Source of the DNA: Kalaharituber pfeilii
Taxonomy: Eukaryota; Ascomycota; Pezizomycetes; Pezizales; Pezizaceae
Reading direction: 5' to 3'
Assembly: GCA_015179045.1 (NCBI GenBank)
Contig: WHUZ01000016.1
Location: forward strand, 62,001 to 126,000
DNA: 64,000 nt
This document shows, in pieces, positions 30,316 to 44,071 of the stretch (the first letter of the stretch is position 1; each line of letters begins with the position of its first letter). The translations under genes and the position numbers were made by a program. The notes beneath the pieces were generated by a model. The model saw only the letters and a program-made list of their open reading frames with translations. It made no database searches and was not told the DNA's origin.

Positions 30316-31780
30316 GGCAGGACTCTAATCCCAACCCTTGCTCACTTTGTCTGGCGGACTCCAACATGACCCCTGCAGCTGTATCAGACCCTTGATCTTT
30401 TGTGGGGGACTGCTGTTATCCGCCAATCGGTGTGTGGTGCTTATCATCTTGTGGGTTCCATAGACCAGTGTCACTGCTCCTTTAGCAGTATTCTCCCAGG
30501 TATTACTGCGGAAATTGAACCAGAGAAGCTTTTTCGGAACCTTCGTACCGTGGTCCCTCGGCAAAGTGACCTAGTGGTTCCGACAACAATTGTCGATCTA
30601 CCTTGTCTTGCAATCATAGAGTAAATGTTTGCTCTACTACGAGGCGATCCTAGAGCCGCAAGCACAATGTGCCTGTAATTGGTTCGGGTGGTGCTGGTGA
30701 TGCTTGGTCCCCAGAACTTTGAACGCAAGGACAGTTCCGAGAGAGATTCCATATTCAGCGAGGTCAGTAGGCATCATCACCGGGGCGGTGGTGTTCTCCC
30801 TGCTTCAGAAGTCTGGCAGTCCATACCTCGAGATGATGCTACAAGTACAGATTTCATGTGTATTACTGCAATCATAATTTGGTGTTGGTAGCACCATTAG
30901 TTGCTAGCATGTGCACGGGTACGAGAACCGGAGGTGGTTATTATACAAAGTATGCAGCGTATAAAATTGTAGATGCTCTCAATGCAGCCTTCCGCCTTTG
31001 ACTGCAAATTTGTAACTGGCATTCTTAATTTAGCCATTCGCAAGGCATGACGTATGTGTAAGGATTTATGAAATAATTGAGTGCATTCGGTATCCCCGAC
31101 ACCTGTATATGCGGGGTTACGTGACCAAAAGCATTTCGTATCAGGGAGGGTGCAGGGGCCCAACATTACACTTGTCCATCATTACCTTAAAAGAACTAGC
31201 ATACAGTCTGTCAGCCGCACCATACGCAAGCCGGCGACATTAAAAGAGACAGACCAGATATGAGACATCCCGTGTGTGTGATAGGTATTACGTATATATG
31301 GCAGGATATGTAAATCTTCTAAAATATGCTGCGAAAAAACGAGTGTTTATGCAGCAAGGTAGGTACTAACTGAGCTCTATTTACCAGAACAACTCATTAT
31401 TGGTCAATTTCACTGATAACAGGACATATGTTGGTAGCGTACCTGTAGGCCAATGAGCGAAGGGCCCACCATTGGTATTGTCAAGTAGTGATAACGATCC
31501 CACTAAGTCACTTGCAACCCCTACAATACTCTACTCGATGTCACACGCGTACCACAAGGACAGGTACACTCATCCACATACATCTTGGGCAAGCAATGTG
31601 CACCATCCCGAGGCAGACAGTACTACTTCACTTTTAATGCTTGTACCAGGACCAATATATGTCAGGTACCTCACTACTTTACTTTTTTGTATGTGTGTTC
31701 ATTACTCGTGTGCAGCTCCGTTGGGAATCATGAGAGTATAGAGCGGCTATGTACAAATGACTAAATAAAGACGGCAGAGC
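30316..31780. other. Gene-free region with a B remnant
   Basis: Short open frames on both strands, none recognisable. TATATGCGGGGTTACGTGAC at about 31108-31127 matches the 3' arm of family B without its tail and may be a fragment. Confidence 0.3.
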
Positions 31781-31784
31781 AAGT

Positions 31785-32089
31785 CTGGAATGAATGCAGA
31801 GTATGGAGGCGGAGATGGCCAGGGGGAGCAGAGGCATTGAAAGACCCACCGAAGGCACAGGAGGGCAAAAGAGGTCCCCTGGCAGATATGCTGGGGTGGG
31901 CGGGGCGATAACGAGCGGTTCTCATATTGTGCGACTTGATTTCTTAGTCCTCGTATTTCTCACGGAGCGGTCGGGACGGGCGGGGAGTTTCTGTTCATTT
32001 TCTCTTCCCTTCCACTTCCATATGTAACTAATCTCACTATAGCCAGAAGGGCGGCATGCGTGTAATGATATTAAAAAAAAAAAAAAAAG
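31785..32089 (+). mobile_element. Tad1-like LINE, 5'-truncated copy
   Basis: Plus-strand frame ECRVWRRRWPGG...LADMLGWAGR corresponds to the extreme C-terminus of LINE ORF2 (compare EVWKRKWPRG and EVMDWAAE in other copies). Then comes the 3' UTR with CATATGTAACTAA, a family A hairpin with a decayed 5' arm (about 32036-32061), AATGATATT and a poly(A) run. It lies about 150 bp downstream of the stop of the DUF3433 gene. Target duplication not clear. Confidence 0.7.
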
Positions 32090-32238
32090 AAAAAGAAGAA
32101 AAAGAAGTGCAAATTACTGTCTTCCGCTCCAGAATAAGTACTGCCGATGAACCCCATCGTAGAAAATGTTCAATTAGGACCTCCCTCTTTGTATAACCTC
32201 TTGGGCTTTTCAAAACCCTGAATATGCCAACAATTTCC

Positions 32239-35200
32239 TCACTGTTTCCGATATACTCCATTGAACCACCGTCCATCAGCTGCTTGAAATTTCCCAAGCC
32301 CATATTCTCCCACAAAGTGCTTTGCTCTCTCCCTCGGTGACTTTCCCTCTTGGCAATCTTCCTTCGCAGTACTAGAGTGTAAGAGTGAGTAAGCTGTTGC
32401 CAATGTTAGTGGCAACGGCGTGATTATATTGGGTTTCTTCCACAACAATACCACCAAGACTGCGATGATGTAGACTAGTATCGCTGCTGCCAAACCAAAG
32501 AACGGGACGCTAATTTGAACTCTCTCGTCCAGGACCGTCATCATTCCAAGACCATCTTCCGGAGAAAAGGTTACTTCAGAACTCTCCTCCATGTACAATC
32601 GTAAGCTCACTGCCCAGAAGCTGCGTATGACACTTTCGAATGCAGAGGGCAGTCCATTGGTGTCTGGGATGTGTGTAACATTTGTTGGGGGATGCTGGAC
32701 AATCTCTGGATGACTGCGGGCCATTAGGGAGGAAACTTGGCAAAGCCAGGGACAGGTGCTGGGTCGCACTTGTAAGGCAGCGGCTAATGTTTTGTCCAGG
32801 CTCTGGGCAATCGTTCCTGCAAACATCGTCTTGTTTATCATTTGCTGATCATGTGCTGAGACAGGCTGAATACTTGAGGTAGACAAAAGCTGCTGGCGGG
32901 CATTCACGGTCGCAATCAAGTTCCAAACAAGAACAGAGGCATTGCAGCTCAACCCCACTCCAGTAAATCTTTCCAGCCGATACGGTGGTGCTCCGGCTGG
33001 ATTTGGATTCCCTGGTAACTCCAACCAAACTGCATCAATGTAAACCTGATTATCTCCAGTCACCTTGAGGTAAGCCCAATCACTTGCTGGCTTCTCAAGA
33101 TTCACCCACCAATGGTGTGCTTTAAGGTACCTGCTATTACCAATCACCACGGCAAAATCCATCTTGCTTGCGGCCTCCGCTGTCAAATTCGCACGCTCCT
33201 CGATCGTCCCAGTGAAGTTTCCAGTGTCAATCTTAACGGGTACTACTTGACACTCGATGTCTAACCCAATCGCCTGTGTAGGTCCTTGGTACTGTAGGAG
33301 CGTTCCATGACTGTTCAGAGGGTGAAAGGGCTTTACGTAGTAGTCTCCAGTCGTCCATGTTGGCCCATCTACACTCGTCGTGATATTCTGATCTAATGCA
33401 AATGCAACCTCCCGTGGTGTTGTCGGTGAATTGTAGTTCAGCCCAGCCATCTGAAAACCTACAGGAACGCTTAATTCTGCACTGTATGGTGAGAATAATG
33501 TTGCCAGGGCAATTGCAAGCACATGAGACAAGGGAATCGTTGTTGCAAGTGCAGCAAGTGCAAAGTGTTTAGAGTGAATAGCTGACAACACCTGAAACTC
33601 TGGTGGTGATCTGTCGAAATCGAGAGCAAGCGCTCTCTGGCTGCTCTGTGGCCTCCGTTGCAGAAGTTCGTATGGTCCCAACATGCAATGTATTTCTGCT
33701 ACACTAGCTAGAGTGGGCCCAATTGAACTTCCGACAATGAAAGGGATATAGGAATATGCAAATTTGTATGCAGCGGAGCTTGTGCCACTGAAGGTCGGAA
33801 GTCCTATCTCACTTATATCAGATGACAGACTATCAGGAGAGATTGCAATATGTGTACATACCATTGTGTGTACGAGCAGCACCAAATGCCGCAATAAGCA
33901 GTAATGCCACAATTATGAACATCACGATTACTGGGATTGCAAATCTCTTTTGCAAAGACCATGGCTCGCTATGACCTGTGCTAAGTGGTTTCGGCGTGCC
34001 TAGAGCCATCTCTGACTTCGGGATGTTTTCCGCCACTGTGATCTCTATCATGGGCCCTCTATCGCGCACCAAGCGGAGGTGAAAGCGCCGTTGGTTTGAA
34101 CTTGTCTTATTTACCAATTGCCTTCCAATGTCATTGTCAACGTTCTCCAAATGCTGACACAAAGGTTCACTCGCTGCCAGTAGGTGTAGCATTTCTGAAA
34201 GGCTGTTGGGTTCTCCATCGAGCTCACATGGCCTGGAATAATTTATTTTCAATAGGAGGAAAACCAGCGCTGCTACCAGGATCAACATTGCTTGTGCAAT
34301 GCGCACCCATGTTTCATTCGTGCGGTAACCCCTTGTCAAGATTGCTCTCTTCAGTTCAACTGCCTCTACTTTCGATGGATCTTCGTAAGTAGCCAGATTA
34401 TCGCTCATTGCAAAGGCGAACATGGCACGAAACATGCGGTCATAGGCTTTGGCCGCAAAGACAGGGTCTAAGAGCCTTTTCAGGTCTTCCGAAGTGAGTT
34501 GCAGAAATGCATAGCTTGGCAAAGTGTAGCTGCGGAAAGAAACGCATGTATTTTTGTGAGTGTCGACGTTGGGTACCTTGGGGCACAACTTGCGAAAGGC
34601 ACGCTCTTGAGGGTTCATGATTTTCACTGGTGGCATACCGAATCCAACTGCCTTGCCCTGTGAATCTAAGTATCCTTTTGTTTGCGTTGGCACCTTGAAG
34701 TAGCTTCCGTTAACAATATGCTCGAACCCTTGGGCATCTTCAAAGGGTCTTCGGGGACCAATGGACTTCACGTCAGTCACATTCCCAGACTCTGAAAAGG
34801 TTGCTTCCACCTCCTGGGTGTGATAGGACGGCGTGCAGAAAATACCAGTGATATTCTTCGGTAGGCGTTCTGTACCATTGGATGCAAGCCTTGTTTCGAT
34901 TGGCCCTGCCCAGACGTGAAATGAGCTGCCATCCACCTTCTGGGACGAATTGACCTGCCACACGAACGAAGCACTTGCCCACTCTGCCGTTGCCACACTG
35001 ATGAAATCATCGCAAATATACCGTGTTCCATTTCTGAAAGTCCCTTCTCGGATTTCCGAATCCGCAGGTCGTTTAATTTTGTCCTCATCACAGTACTTGA
35101 TATTGACGTTTCCTTCTCTTGAGAAGAATAGTACACCAAAGCCATAGTCATTTGTCCACCAGGTATCAAGTACTTCTGCTGGTTTGCAGGACAATTCTGC

Positions 35201-35959
35201 TTTATACAACACCGTTTTGGCAGTTATTGTCTCGTTGTGCGTCAATTGCTCGGTGACTTTTATAGGTTGCAAGGCATACTCGTCAGTCGTAAACTTAGGT
35301 GCGTCAATGCCTTCAACAATGTGCTTGAACAGCGGATAGGAGAAGTCTGGAGTGAACCTCTTGGACCAGCCTAGCTGAGCGGCGGTACGGGATCCTTGAC
35401 TGATGACAGTCCTTTGCAGGATGCTCTCGTCAAAGATACCAGAGGTCAAGGGTGCAACAATGAGGGTAATGATAAGGAGAACGCATGAGGATAGACCGAC
35501 AACCCAATGCCTAAATATGATCTTAATTATCTGCTTGTAGTTCGACAAGTTGTGTGTTTTCACTCACCTACGCTTAAAAGCCTTTACTGGTAAGAGGAGC
35601 GGAAACATGTAGCTGTACGCCAACGTCAATGAGTCTTGTTCAGTGGCCCCTCCATCGGCACTCAGTTGGAAATATGGCTCCAGGCGAATGATCTCGTGAT
35701 GGGAAAGAGTCCACAGCAGCTCAAACGCCACCGATAGCACGACAGGAAGAAAGTTGTAAACGAATTGAACTCCGTTTGGAACTTCCGTAACGTCATAACT
35801 TCCAAACGTTGAACACCCGGTTTCATTGCAAGCATATTTGATAACTTGGAGGATAATAGCAATGAAAATGCAGAGACAGGTAAAGAGGAGAAGATAGGGA
35901 GTTTTAATCGGCCACGGTCGCCAATAGGTTCTAGGAGGGATAGCGCTCAAGTGCTCCAT
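32239..35959 (-). CDS. DUF3433 multi-pass membrane protein
   Basis: Three exons: 35568-35959, 33862-35510 and 32239-33803. Introns are 57 nt (35511-35567, GTGAGTG..TTTAG) and 58 nt (33804-33861, GTATGT..GATAG). The exons sum to 1202 codons in frame, giving 1201 residues. Exon 1 has two membrane spans (YLLLFTCLCIFIAIILQVI and a span around NFLPVVLSVAFELLW) and ends LLLPVKAFKRR, which joins HWVVGLSSCVLLIITLIV of exon 2. Further spans lie at about VRIAQAMLILVAALVFLLL, VIVMFIIVALLLIAAF and, in exon 3, LAALATTIPLSHVLAIALATL and FFGLAAAILVYIIAVLVVLLW. Two large N-glycosylation-rich loops separate them. The tail YGLGKFQAADGRWFNGV matches the usual end of this fungal family. DUF3433 proteins have no known function; a plasma or endomembrane location is inferred. 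Confidence 0.88.
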
Positions 35960-38900
35960 TTTGCTGAATGAGGATTGTTGATGAACATCCGATAGAGGAG
36001 ACAGGAACTCGCATAAAACTTATATTCACTCTTGCAGAGAGTGTTACAGCTATCAGTAGTCTCCCTTGGGCAGACTCAGTCTACTGAACCGTCGGCTTCA
36101 AACTACTTTTGCTCTATTCTCCGTACAGATCCACGCAATCAGTTCCCGCCCTCGCACATTGATTCGTGCAAGTAAATGCTGTTGTGTGGTGTAACCGCAA
36201 CCTATTTTCACTACTGGATACTGGCATTCTCATATTTCCCCCAACATGTCTATGACGAAAGAAGAAAAAAGAAAGAAAGAAAGAAAAGAATAAGCGGCAT
36301 GCACTGACTCCCTGAAACTCGATGCATGTCCTCGCTCGCTGTGCGTAGTATCATATCAAAAAAATATATCATCAGCAGCAATTTTTAGCGAATAACACAT
36401 TTTTCCGAGGGGTTAAACCAAGTCCAGGAAAAAAGTCCAGCGAACTTCTACAGGGCAACCACATTCAACATTTCGCCAGACTTATTTCCCCTTTGATTTC
36501 CACCGCTTCCGTACTCTAAATATAAGCTAACCATTTGTTTCATTTTCATTTTTTTTGATCATGTGGATAAAAATGCTCCAAGAACTACAGGAAAAAAGAG
36601 GGAAGCTTGGTTGCTACAAAATAGAGACGGTTGTGAAGGGCACGCTGGAATTATCCACGTACCATCACACCCAACTTGTCCGCCATACATAAACCTCATG
36701 ATATCCTCGCACTAAAGCTCAATTTACAACTATTGGTTGCGCAATAAAAGCAATTACTATAGGCCTGTCATTCTTAACCGAACTCTATGTGTAACATCGC
36801 AAATCATACACTGACAGATGCATTGCATTCATGCACGCCTTGCGTGTTGCCCGGTAGCAGGAGTTAATCGTACCTAGTTTTATCGATATGTTCAAGTCCA
36901 TTCAGCAAGAGCAGACCACCCACTGCCCTTGTATCACGGAACTGCTGCAGTCTGACCAATCGCAGAACTTTCTTAACTAGGGTAAAACATTGGGTTACAA
37001 TAACTCAATTGGCACCTGATGTAGGTTGTGAACTGACATATGCCTGACCTTTTGACAATCGCCGAGGTATCTATCTGGATTCTGTGATCTTTCCATGATC
37101 TTGTGCTATAAATAGAGAGGTCGGATTTAAGGTCCACATCGGGCGCACAGCATAATGGATAGATATGAGGTTAACTGAGATTGAATGTCAGTTGAGCCAA
37201 TGCTCAGCACGTCCTGCTTTATGATGCTGGGTAGCACACGAAGGTTGCCCGCGACATATGACGTATGCGACGGACATGCCGAATGACAATCCGAACTCGG
37301 GCAATTTGCAGTTCAAGGAGGTTAAACCTTGCCAGACAATCAACCATCCTCGCTTCAAAATGCTTCGAACCCAGTGTTTATTTGTATTGTGTTGGACCCC
37401 GAGATGTCCTTGCAATACTGGATACTCTGTGGCTATACAGTACATGTAGAATCTACGATGAAGGCTGCGATTTTTACACTGCAATACAAAGAATGTATGG
37501 TGCACAGTGTAACACAAATCATGCCCAGTACGTGATCATAGTTTGATAGTACATAAAAGGATTGTAGTGGAGAGCGTATGGGTTTGACAGACAGTTCCTA
37601 ATTCAACTTCGGCGGGGATATAGCCAGAAAGGGCTGACTTTCTACTGTGTAGGCCCTCGTCAAACGAACCAGTCAGCACAAGTATACAGCGGGAAATTCC
37701 GGTTTGATGACCGTGTAGATGCGAATTGCGTTTGGGATCAAGCCCAACTGCAGTGCCCCAGAATTACCAGAAGGTTTTCGACACTCAGCCGATTGGCAAA
37801 TTCTGCTTTTGCTATGTGGCCTTGATGAATAGTTGTATGCGACCTGAGTGCTAGGGCAGGAGCGCTACAAACGCCTACAATAGACAAGTCCCATGCATGC
37901 TGGGAAGACCCGCGGATCGACCCAACCTCACATGTTTCTACTATCGCCTTGACCACAGGGCCATAAGCTCGCTCCTAACTGATGCAACGGCAGTGTGTGG
38001 TTAATTCAACAATGGCGTGATAGTGTCTTTGTTGGTGATATGTTTCTGGGGCGTTCAAAGGCAGGTAGGGGCATGTCCCGAGGCATGTTCCGAGCCCCTC
38101 AGTTGCGGGCCACTCGTACAGCTTTATGCAATGAAAAAGGGTCGTACCGTTATAGACCGTCTGTCCTACAAAGCCGCTATGGAGAATTGCAAAATGCTCC
38201 ACGGAAAAGCCTTGTTGATCGGGGAAATTTTCATATCCATTGGGAATGAAACGAGCACTGATGCTAGGGATGATTAGCTAATATGCACGTTCAAAATAGC
38301 CCAGGGCTTCTGAGTGTCCCAAACCATTGGCCACTGGCCCGGGTTATAATGGCCCGGAGCAAGCATAGCAACATGGCTATACTGGCTGAGACGCTATACT
38401 TGCTGAGAACTCCACACACCAGCCCATACTGAAAGGACAACATTCTCTTAGTTGCAAGACTGACAGGAAGTATACGTATCATGGGTAGCCCCGTGTGAGA
38501 ATTGCTGTGATTGGCAACTCCACCACAGGTATTTTCATGGAGTCCTTGTTCTCGGGAGGCAGGCCGTAAAAGTGTTGACTGCCAACTGGGCCGGTGCGGG
38601 CAACAGGCCAGGCACACTGCAGGCAGACGATGCAGTCTAGGTGCGATCCATCGCAGGAGTCAATCATCCAAGCTATCCGAGCCCATGGACGTTATGAGCT
38701 GGGAGAGCCCACTCCGCCAATAGTCCGCCAGTTCTTACAATCTGCCCTGCAGTCCGCCTATCCACCTTGGTAGTCAGGGTAAACTGGTTATGCAAAGGCA
38801 GATGCATTGCATTTCACATACAGTTCACTTGAACTATATTAAGCATGTTACACTTTCAGAACTGCACAACCTGCCAATGATATTAGAGATCTCATGGCCA

Positions 38901-41900
38901 TCTGACCATATCTTCATCGTTCGAGCAAGGTGGCCCGTGCACAAACTTGAAATGTCCTCCGGCGGGCCAGAACACTGCATACCTTCGTGAAGCCAATCAG
39001 GCTCATAGAAGAGACAAATCCTTGCTGATGCGTGATAGACTCAATCCAGTAGAAGGCGTCAACGATATGCAGCTTAGCAGTTACTAGCGCCAACGGATGA
39101 GAAAGCAATTCTGTGGTGGATTCAACATTTAGCGCCCTATCGCGAATTGAGCATGTGTGTAGAAGCTGTATTTGCTATTGCTAGCAAGAGTTGTGAATGA
39201 TGGATAAGATGCATCATGAATTGTTGCACAATTCTTTGTGACACGCTCAAACACTCCTCCTAAACATGCGAGAGTGAACGCTGGTGCTACTAAAATAGTA
39301 CGGATTGATTTTCATTCACTTCAGATAATTTTGAAGGGGTTCACCCTGATGTTATTTGGATCAAATGTTTATTAATTGGACCGAATGTACTGCATCTGCC
39401 GCGAATTCATGACCATATTTATTTTCATGAGGCTTGTGCATGTGAGAGAGCCTTGCTACCGAGGTTTTATTTACGATTATGATCTCATTGGCTAGGTATG
39501 GTCTCATAAGGTATGGTTAGTACCTTCAGCTGAGATTGCTTCTGATTAAGTCCTTAGTATTTGCAACCGATACATGCAATTACTATTACATACCGTGACA
39601 CCTTCTGTAAGTCTCGAGAACTTCAGTATCCTCATTGAGACCCTACATGTATTTCAGCACCAACTCTCACTGCTAACTCCAGAATCAAGTTGCCATTGTC
39701 ATCCATGTGTTCGGCATCATAATTTCAGGAAACGGGTGTACCAGGTACAACGTAATTTAGTACTGCTTCGATATTTGATTTCGCTACTGTATCCCAGACC
39801 CATAAAGGGGAATTGCAATACCGGAACTATCGACTTTGATTGAAATGGCTAGTCTCTCGAAATAGTTACGATTCCTGCACGCCCAAAAATAAACTAAGTT
39901 CTGAGTCAGAGATGTCAGTTGTTGCTAAGCGAGTGGAAGTAGAAATATAACGGCTGAGCTACGCAACCGGACGAATCAGCTTGCCGCTTGCTGAAGTAGT
40001 TTATCCCTGGCGTGGTCATTCAACAGTGCACTAAATACTTAGCAGCAAGCGTCATCATCTAAGGCCTTATCCACGATTAGGGTTTATTCGTCGGGGTTTT
40101 ATGATATTAAAAAAAAAAAATTAAAAAATTAAAAAAAAAAAAATGCAATTTTGCTGTAGCGGAGCACGAGAGCTCTTAATTTTATATTGACAGCGTGTCA
40201 GCTGGAGGCAACGGATTACTACCCTGGTGCATACGGATTTACTGGCAAAAGAACAAAAATGGAGAACTTTCAATTCAGCTATCCAACGCGCTGAAGGTGG
40301 ATTAAGCGTATACGTATTGTGAAGGAGACTCATACATCCAGCAGTGAACGATTGAAAATATTGATCGCGAACAGCAAGCCAGGTAAATTAGGAAAGAATT
40401 CCTGTAAGGGGCTACTATGATGCATGCTCTTCATGGAGCAACATTGGAGAATCTTTATTTAGAGTGCAATGCACGATTGGTTTACTGAGGAACAGATGAA
40501 TCTTGCTATAATTAGAGGTTATCGGCCAAAAACTGCCAAGCCTGTGGACTTCCCATCAGCTGAAGGTCGAACTCTCTTTGTGTTTTTTTGCGTCTTCTCC
40601 ATCCAATGAAGATAAACAATTTCACAGATTATGTACTGTACTACCCCACATAGAAGTTCTTTACCCCCACGTATTCGCCCTCAATTGCTCACAACCGCAA
40701 CCCATCACGATCTTCGTCTTGAAGAAATATAATCTAGTCTTACCTTGGTAAAATCTACCGTAAAAGTTCAGCACTTTTTGTTCATTATAGCAACTTCTTA
40801 CATGAGAAGAAATGGCGCTAAAGGCTCTTGATAGGTGACTTTTTTTTTTTTTTTTTTTTTAATTTCATTACTTGATAGGTGACTTAGGATCTCTCACGTA
40901 ACGATACCTAATTCGTAAGCAACTGTTGAAAGTCCGATTGAGCAGTAAAAGAGGTTTGCAAGCCACAGTAACTGTATACTGGCCAAAGGTGGGCCAGAGG
41001 TTAGCCCAAGTTATTTTAGCAAAATATTGTTTGTATGCAGCTGGAACTACTTTTCCTCTGATTAGCATTTAGTTCCCTATAAGATAATATTTCATAAGGT
41101 AGATTTGTATGTGAGTGTTTCTGGCCGCCCACGATCGTTTATAATAGCAACCGATTCATTATAACGAGTGTCATCATGGCAAGGGAATTTTAAGCTTCCC
41201 TCCCTGCCCCCGTTCCCCATCCTCCTTCCGGTTGCGTTGCCCAGTTAGATCACAGGGGAGGTCGACCTAGCATCCCCGTATGGATACCAGTCACATCAAA
41301 TTCAAAGGGGAAAAACTAATTGCAAACATACTGCCCGGTTCCAACTATGTAGACATTGATCATCACTGGAACCGGAGCATTAAATTCCATTTTTCAGCCA
41401 AGATGCCTGATAACCTGCTTCTGCAGCTCGGAGTCGAACCACACTGTCTTCAATTCTATAGTTAGCGTCATCACCAGAGACAAGAGTATTCTAATTTGAC
41501 CACGGTATAGGCAAGTTCTAATGAGCGCCTCTTAAACCAACTCCCTATTCTGCCGACTGCTCATTCTATGCCCACAACCGCCTCTTCCGCCTCCGCTTCT
41601 CTCACACCACCACTTCTCTCACCAGCGCTCGCATCGCCCCCACCTGCCGCATCTCGGATTTGCCGTCTCTCTCTCAAACCTCCTCTCTTATCGTCTGTCG
41701 TACCACTCTCTGTCTCACAGTCACATATTATAGGCTTTTGACAGTAATGATAGGACCACCGTGAAAATACACGCTGAAAACGCTCTCCCCTACGCTTCTC
41801 CCACTTCTCTCTGCCCTATCTTCTCTCCTACCACCTCTTCGACAAGCCTCCGACAGTCCCTACAAACTCCGCATCCCCCACCTCGGTCTCTCTCAACTTC

Positions 41901-42240
41901 CTCTCTCATGTCCCTCCTGTGGTGGCCTCACCGTGCAAGTTGATGCACGTCACAGAACATATACGCTGATTAAACAATACATATTAGGGAATAAAGTATT
42001 GCCATCGCAGTGTATTCTAGAAAACGCACTTGAGGGGCGCAGCTGGCTTACCTTCGCCTTTCCTGCCGCCTCTCCTATCACACTTTCTACTCCTATTACC
42101 TCCTCCTCTATCGCAGATTACTCCTTGCCGCATCTGCTGCTCCTATACGTCTTGTTGTTTCGATTCCATTGTTTTTCTTTTTGTCCAAGGGTTTACTGTT
42201 TTTGTAATTGCATTACCTGTGTATTAGTACCTGGGGGAGT
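35960..42240. other. Long region without a convincing gene
   Basis: Open frames here are short and lack domains. A (GAAA)n-like purine tract lies at 36260-36292. On the plus strand 38017-38277 reads as an 86-residue frame with a hydrophobic start and several cysteines, but nothing supports expression. CT-rich tracts lie at 41530-41930 and 42050-42115. Tail and hairpin remnants at about 40083-40142 include GGGGTTTTATGATATTAAAA. Confidence 0.35.
40841..40870 (-). mobile_element. Ten bases plus tail: minimal retro-insertion
   Basis: A perfect 14-bp duplication CTTGATAGGTGACT (40827-40840, 40871-40884) brackets T20 followed by AATTTCATTA. On the minus strand this reads TAATGAAATT plus poly(A), the last bases of the LINE/family A 3' end. 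The whole hairpin is missing. Confidence 0.8.
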
Positions 42241-42600
42241 ATGCCAAAGGGATGTGGATACATGGGAGGTTTCGGAGGGACAAGGTCCCAATTATGGTCA
42301 GCGGAGGAGAGCCAGGCTGATTTAGGCTCTGAATTCCGACACCAGAGGACCCGGTGCTATCGCTCTTAAAGAGGCGAATAGTTATTGGATACATCGAGTT
42401 TACGAGTCTCAGGGGCTATATGGGGTTCAGAGGGACTAGGTCAATAACATGGTTGGTAAGGAAAAGCCTGGCTCAGTTTGGCGTGAATTCCAAAGTGAGA
42501 GATGTTACCTCCTCTTAAAACAGCAACCTTCCACTATAGAGAGGTGGGTGGGAATATGGAGGCTTTAGGTAAATAAAAGTTCTAGGCGGTCCGGGCTCAA
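42240..42600. repeat. Degenerate tandem repeat of about 145 bp
   Basis: Two units, from about 42253 and 42385, share GGATACAT, AGGGACWAGGTC, GTAAGGAAAGCC-like AGCCWGGCTSA.TTWGG, GAATTCC and a CTCTTAAA block. Related units are seen at 50240-50480. The MULE-like element is inserted at the end of the array. Confidence 0.5.
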
Positions 42601-43050
42601 TAATATAATTAGCGCGGAATGTCTCTGTCCAGTCACTTTCTGACTGGACAGAAGCCGGGATAAGTGATGCTAAACTATACAAGCGACCGCTAATCTACTA
42701 GTACAACCCATGCTCGGAGTGCAGGGATAAATTGAAATCACGAATTCTCGTTTTTATTATAATACTCGACGTTTTTATTTTTATTTTTATTTTTTTTTAT
42801 ATTTCTACTCGACGAATTCTCATCAAAAAATTGGAATGCCACAGTACATCTCACACTGCGCCACCACCAACTATTGCTCGCTTCATATTGCCTTACCTCA
42901 CACAACGCATAAGAACAACAAACAACAATCAATGTCTGCTACCTCTCTCCTACGTGCCCGTGAAATCATTGCAGCTATGCAAGCCCATATTTAAAAAAGC
43001 CTGAAAGTTATGGGCTAAATTGTTGAGAACGCAGTCGGCTTAAACGTCAC

Positions 43051-44071
43051 TTGCCACTTCATTTAGATAATACCGGTATTGGAGCATTTTCGCAGCTACA
43101 GGGGCAGGTTACACTGTATTGCATTGACATGCTAAAGCATGAATGGCAAGCTGCATCATCTCCTATTTATGAAGCTTCTGATTCTGCCAGAAATATGGGA
43201 AATGTTGCATGTACCACATGCTCAATTATTCTCCAATACTTAAGCTATTCCTTGTCACAATTTTCTATGTACATTTTATCTTTTTAAACAGTCAATACCA
43301 CTATCACTGATTCATCCTTATTGGAATCTTGACAAGTCCGCATGGGACCCTCATCAACAGTGGACTATGACGCTTGATACCACCAAGAGTTCATTATCTG
43401 CACCACTGATGACACCAAACCTCCTTCCTGATATCCAAGGCCAGCATAGCTTCGTTCAGACAGCATACAATCTCGAGAGCCATTTCACTGCACAACCTTC
43501 TCATCTAGCAGCACATCAAGTTCGACCGTTTCAACATACAGTCCAAGAGGTACAAAATTGTTGGAAAACTACTAGTTTTCCAACCACTATTTTACCTTCT
43601 CCAGAACCAAACTTCCGGATACAGTTTCAAACAGCATCTAGCACATCGACCTCACGTAATCCAGAACGCATTAATTCAGCTCATGGGCCTACTGGGGCTG
43701 AGGTGGCTGAAACGGAATTAGCTAAACGTCAAGCTATTCAAGAGCGCAATGATATTGCTGACAGTCATACTCAGGATGTTAATGTGCCCTGCCATGGCGA
43801 ACAGCTACAAGCGGGGTCATGTGATATAAAAAAAAAAAAAAAAAAAAAGGATGTTAATGTCACGGCCCTGCACTCATGTAGAAAGGTGGATGAAGCACTG
43901 GAGTTAGCTGAAGAGATACCAGAGTACGATGATGTAGACACTTACACTCAGGATGTTATTGTCCTACACTTACGTAGAAAGATGGATGAAGTGCTGGAGT
44001 TAGCTGAAGAAATACCAGAGTACGATGATGCAGATGTTATTGTTCTGCACTCACGCAGGACCTTGGAATAA
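43051..44071 (+). pseudogene. Remnant of a MULE transposase C-terminus
   Basis: Frame 43051-43287 (HEWQAASSPIYEASDSARN..CTTC) and frame 43367-44071 are separated by stops around 43288-43366, where a third frame gives PLSLIHPYWNLDKSAWDP. This order resembles the zinc-binding SWIM region and tail of MULE transposases (tentative). The 234-residue frame has a duplicated acidic segment ALELAEEIPEYDD / VLELAEEIPEYDD and a polylysine run caused by a family B insertion that kept the frame. No catalytic core remains. Confidence 0.5.
43786..43848 (+). mobile_element. Family B hairpin micro-retroposon inserted in frame
   Basis: A 12-bp duplication GGATGTTAATGT (43774-43785, 43849-43860) brackets 63 bp: GCCCTGCCATGGCGAAC...GCGGGGTCATGTGATAT plus about 20 A. 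The insert plus duplication is 75 bp, so the surrounding frame stays open and reads PCHGEQLQAGSCDI followed by seven lysines. Confidence 0.9.

Noticed and set aside
37188..38670. Cysteine-containing short frames as secreted effector genes
   Set aside because: Frames are short, on both strands, with no splice-supported join or paralogue in the window.
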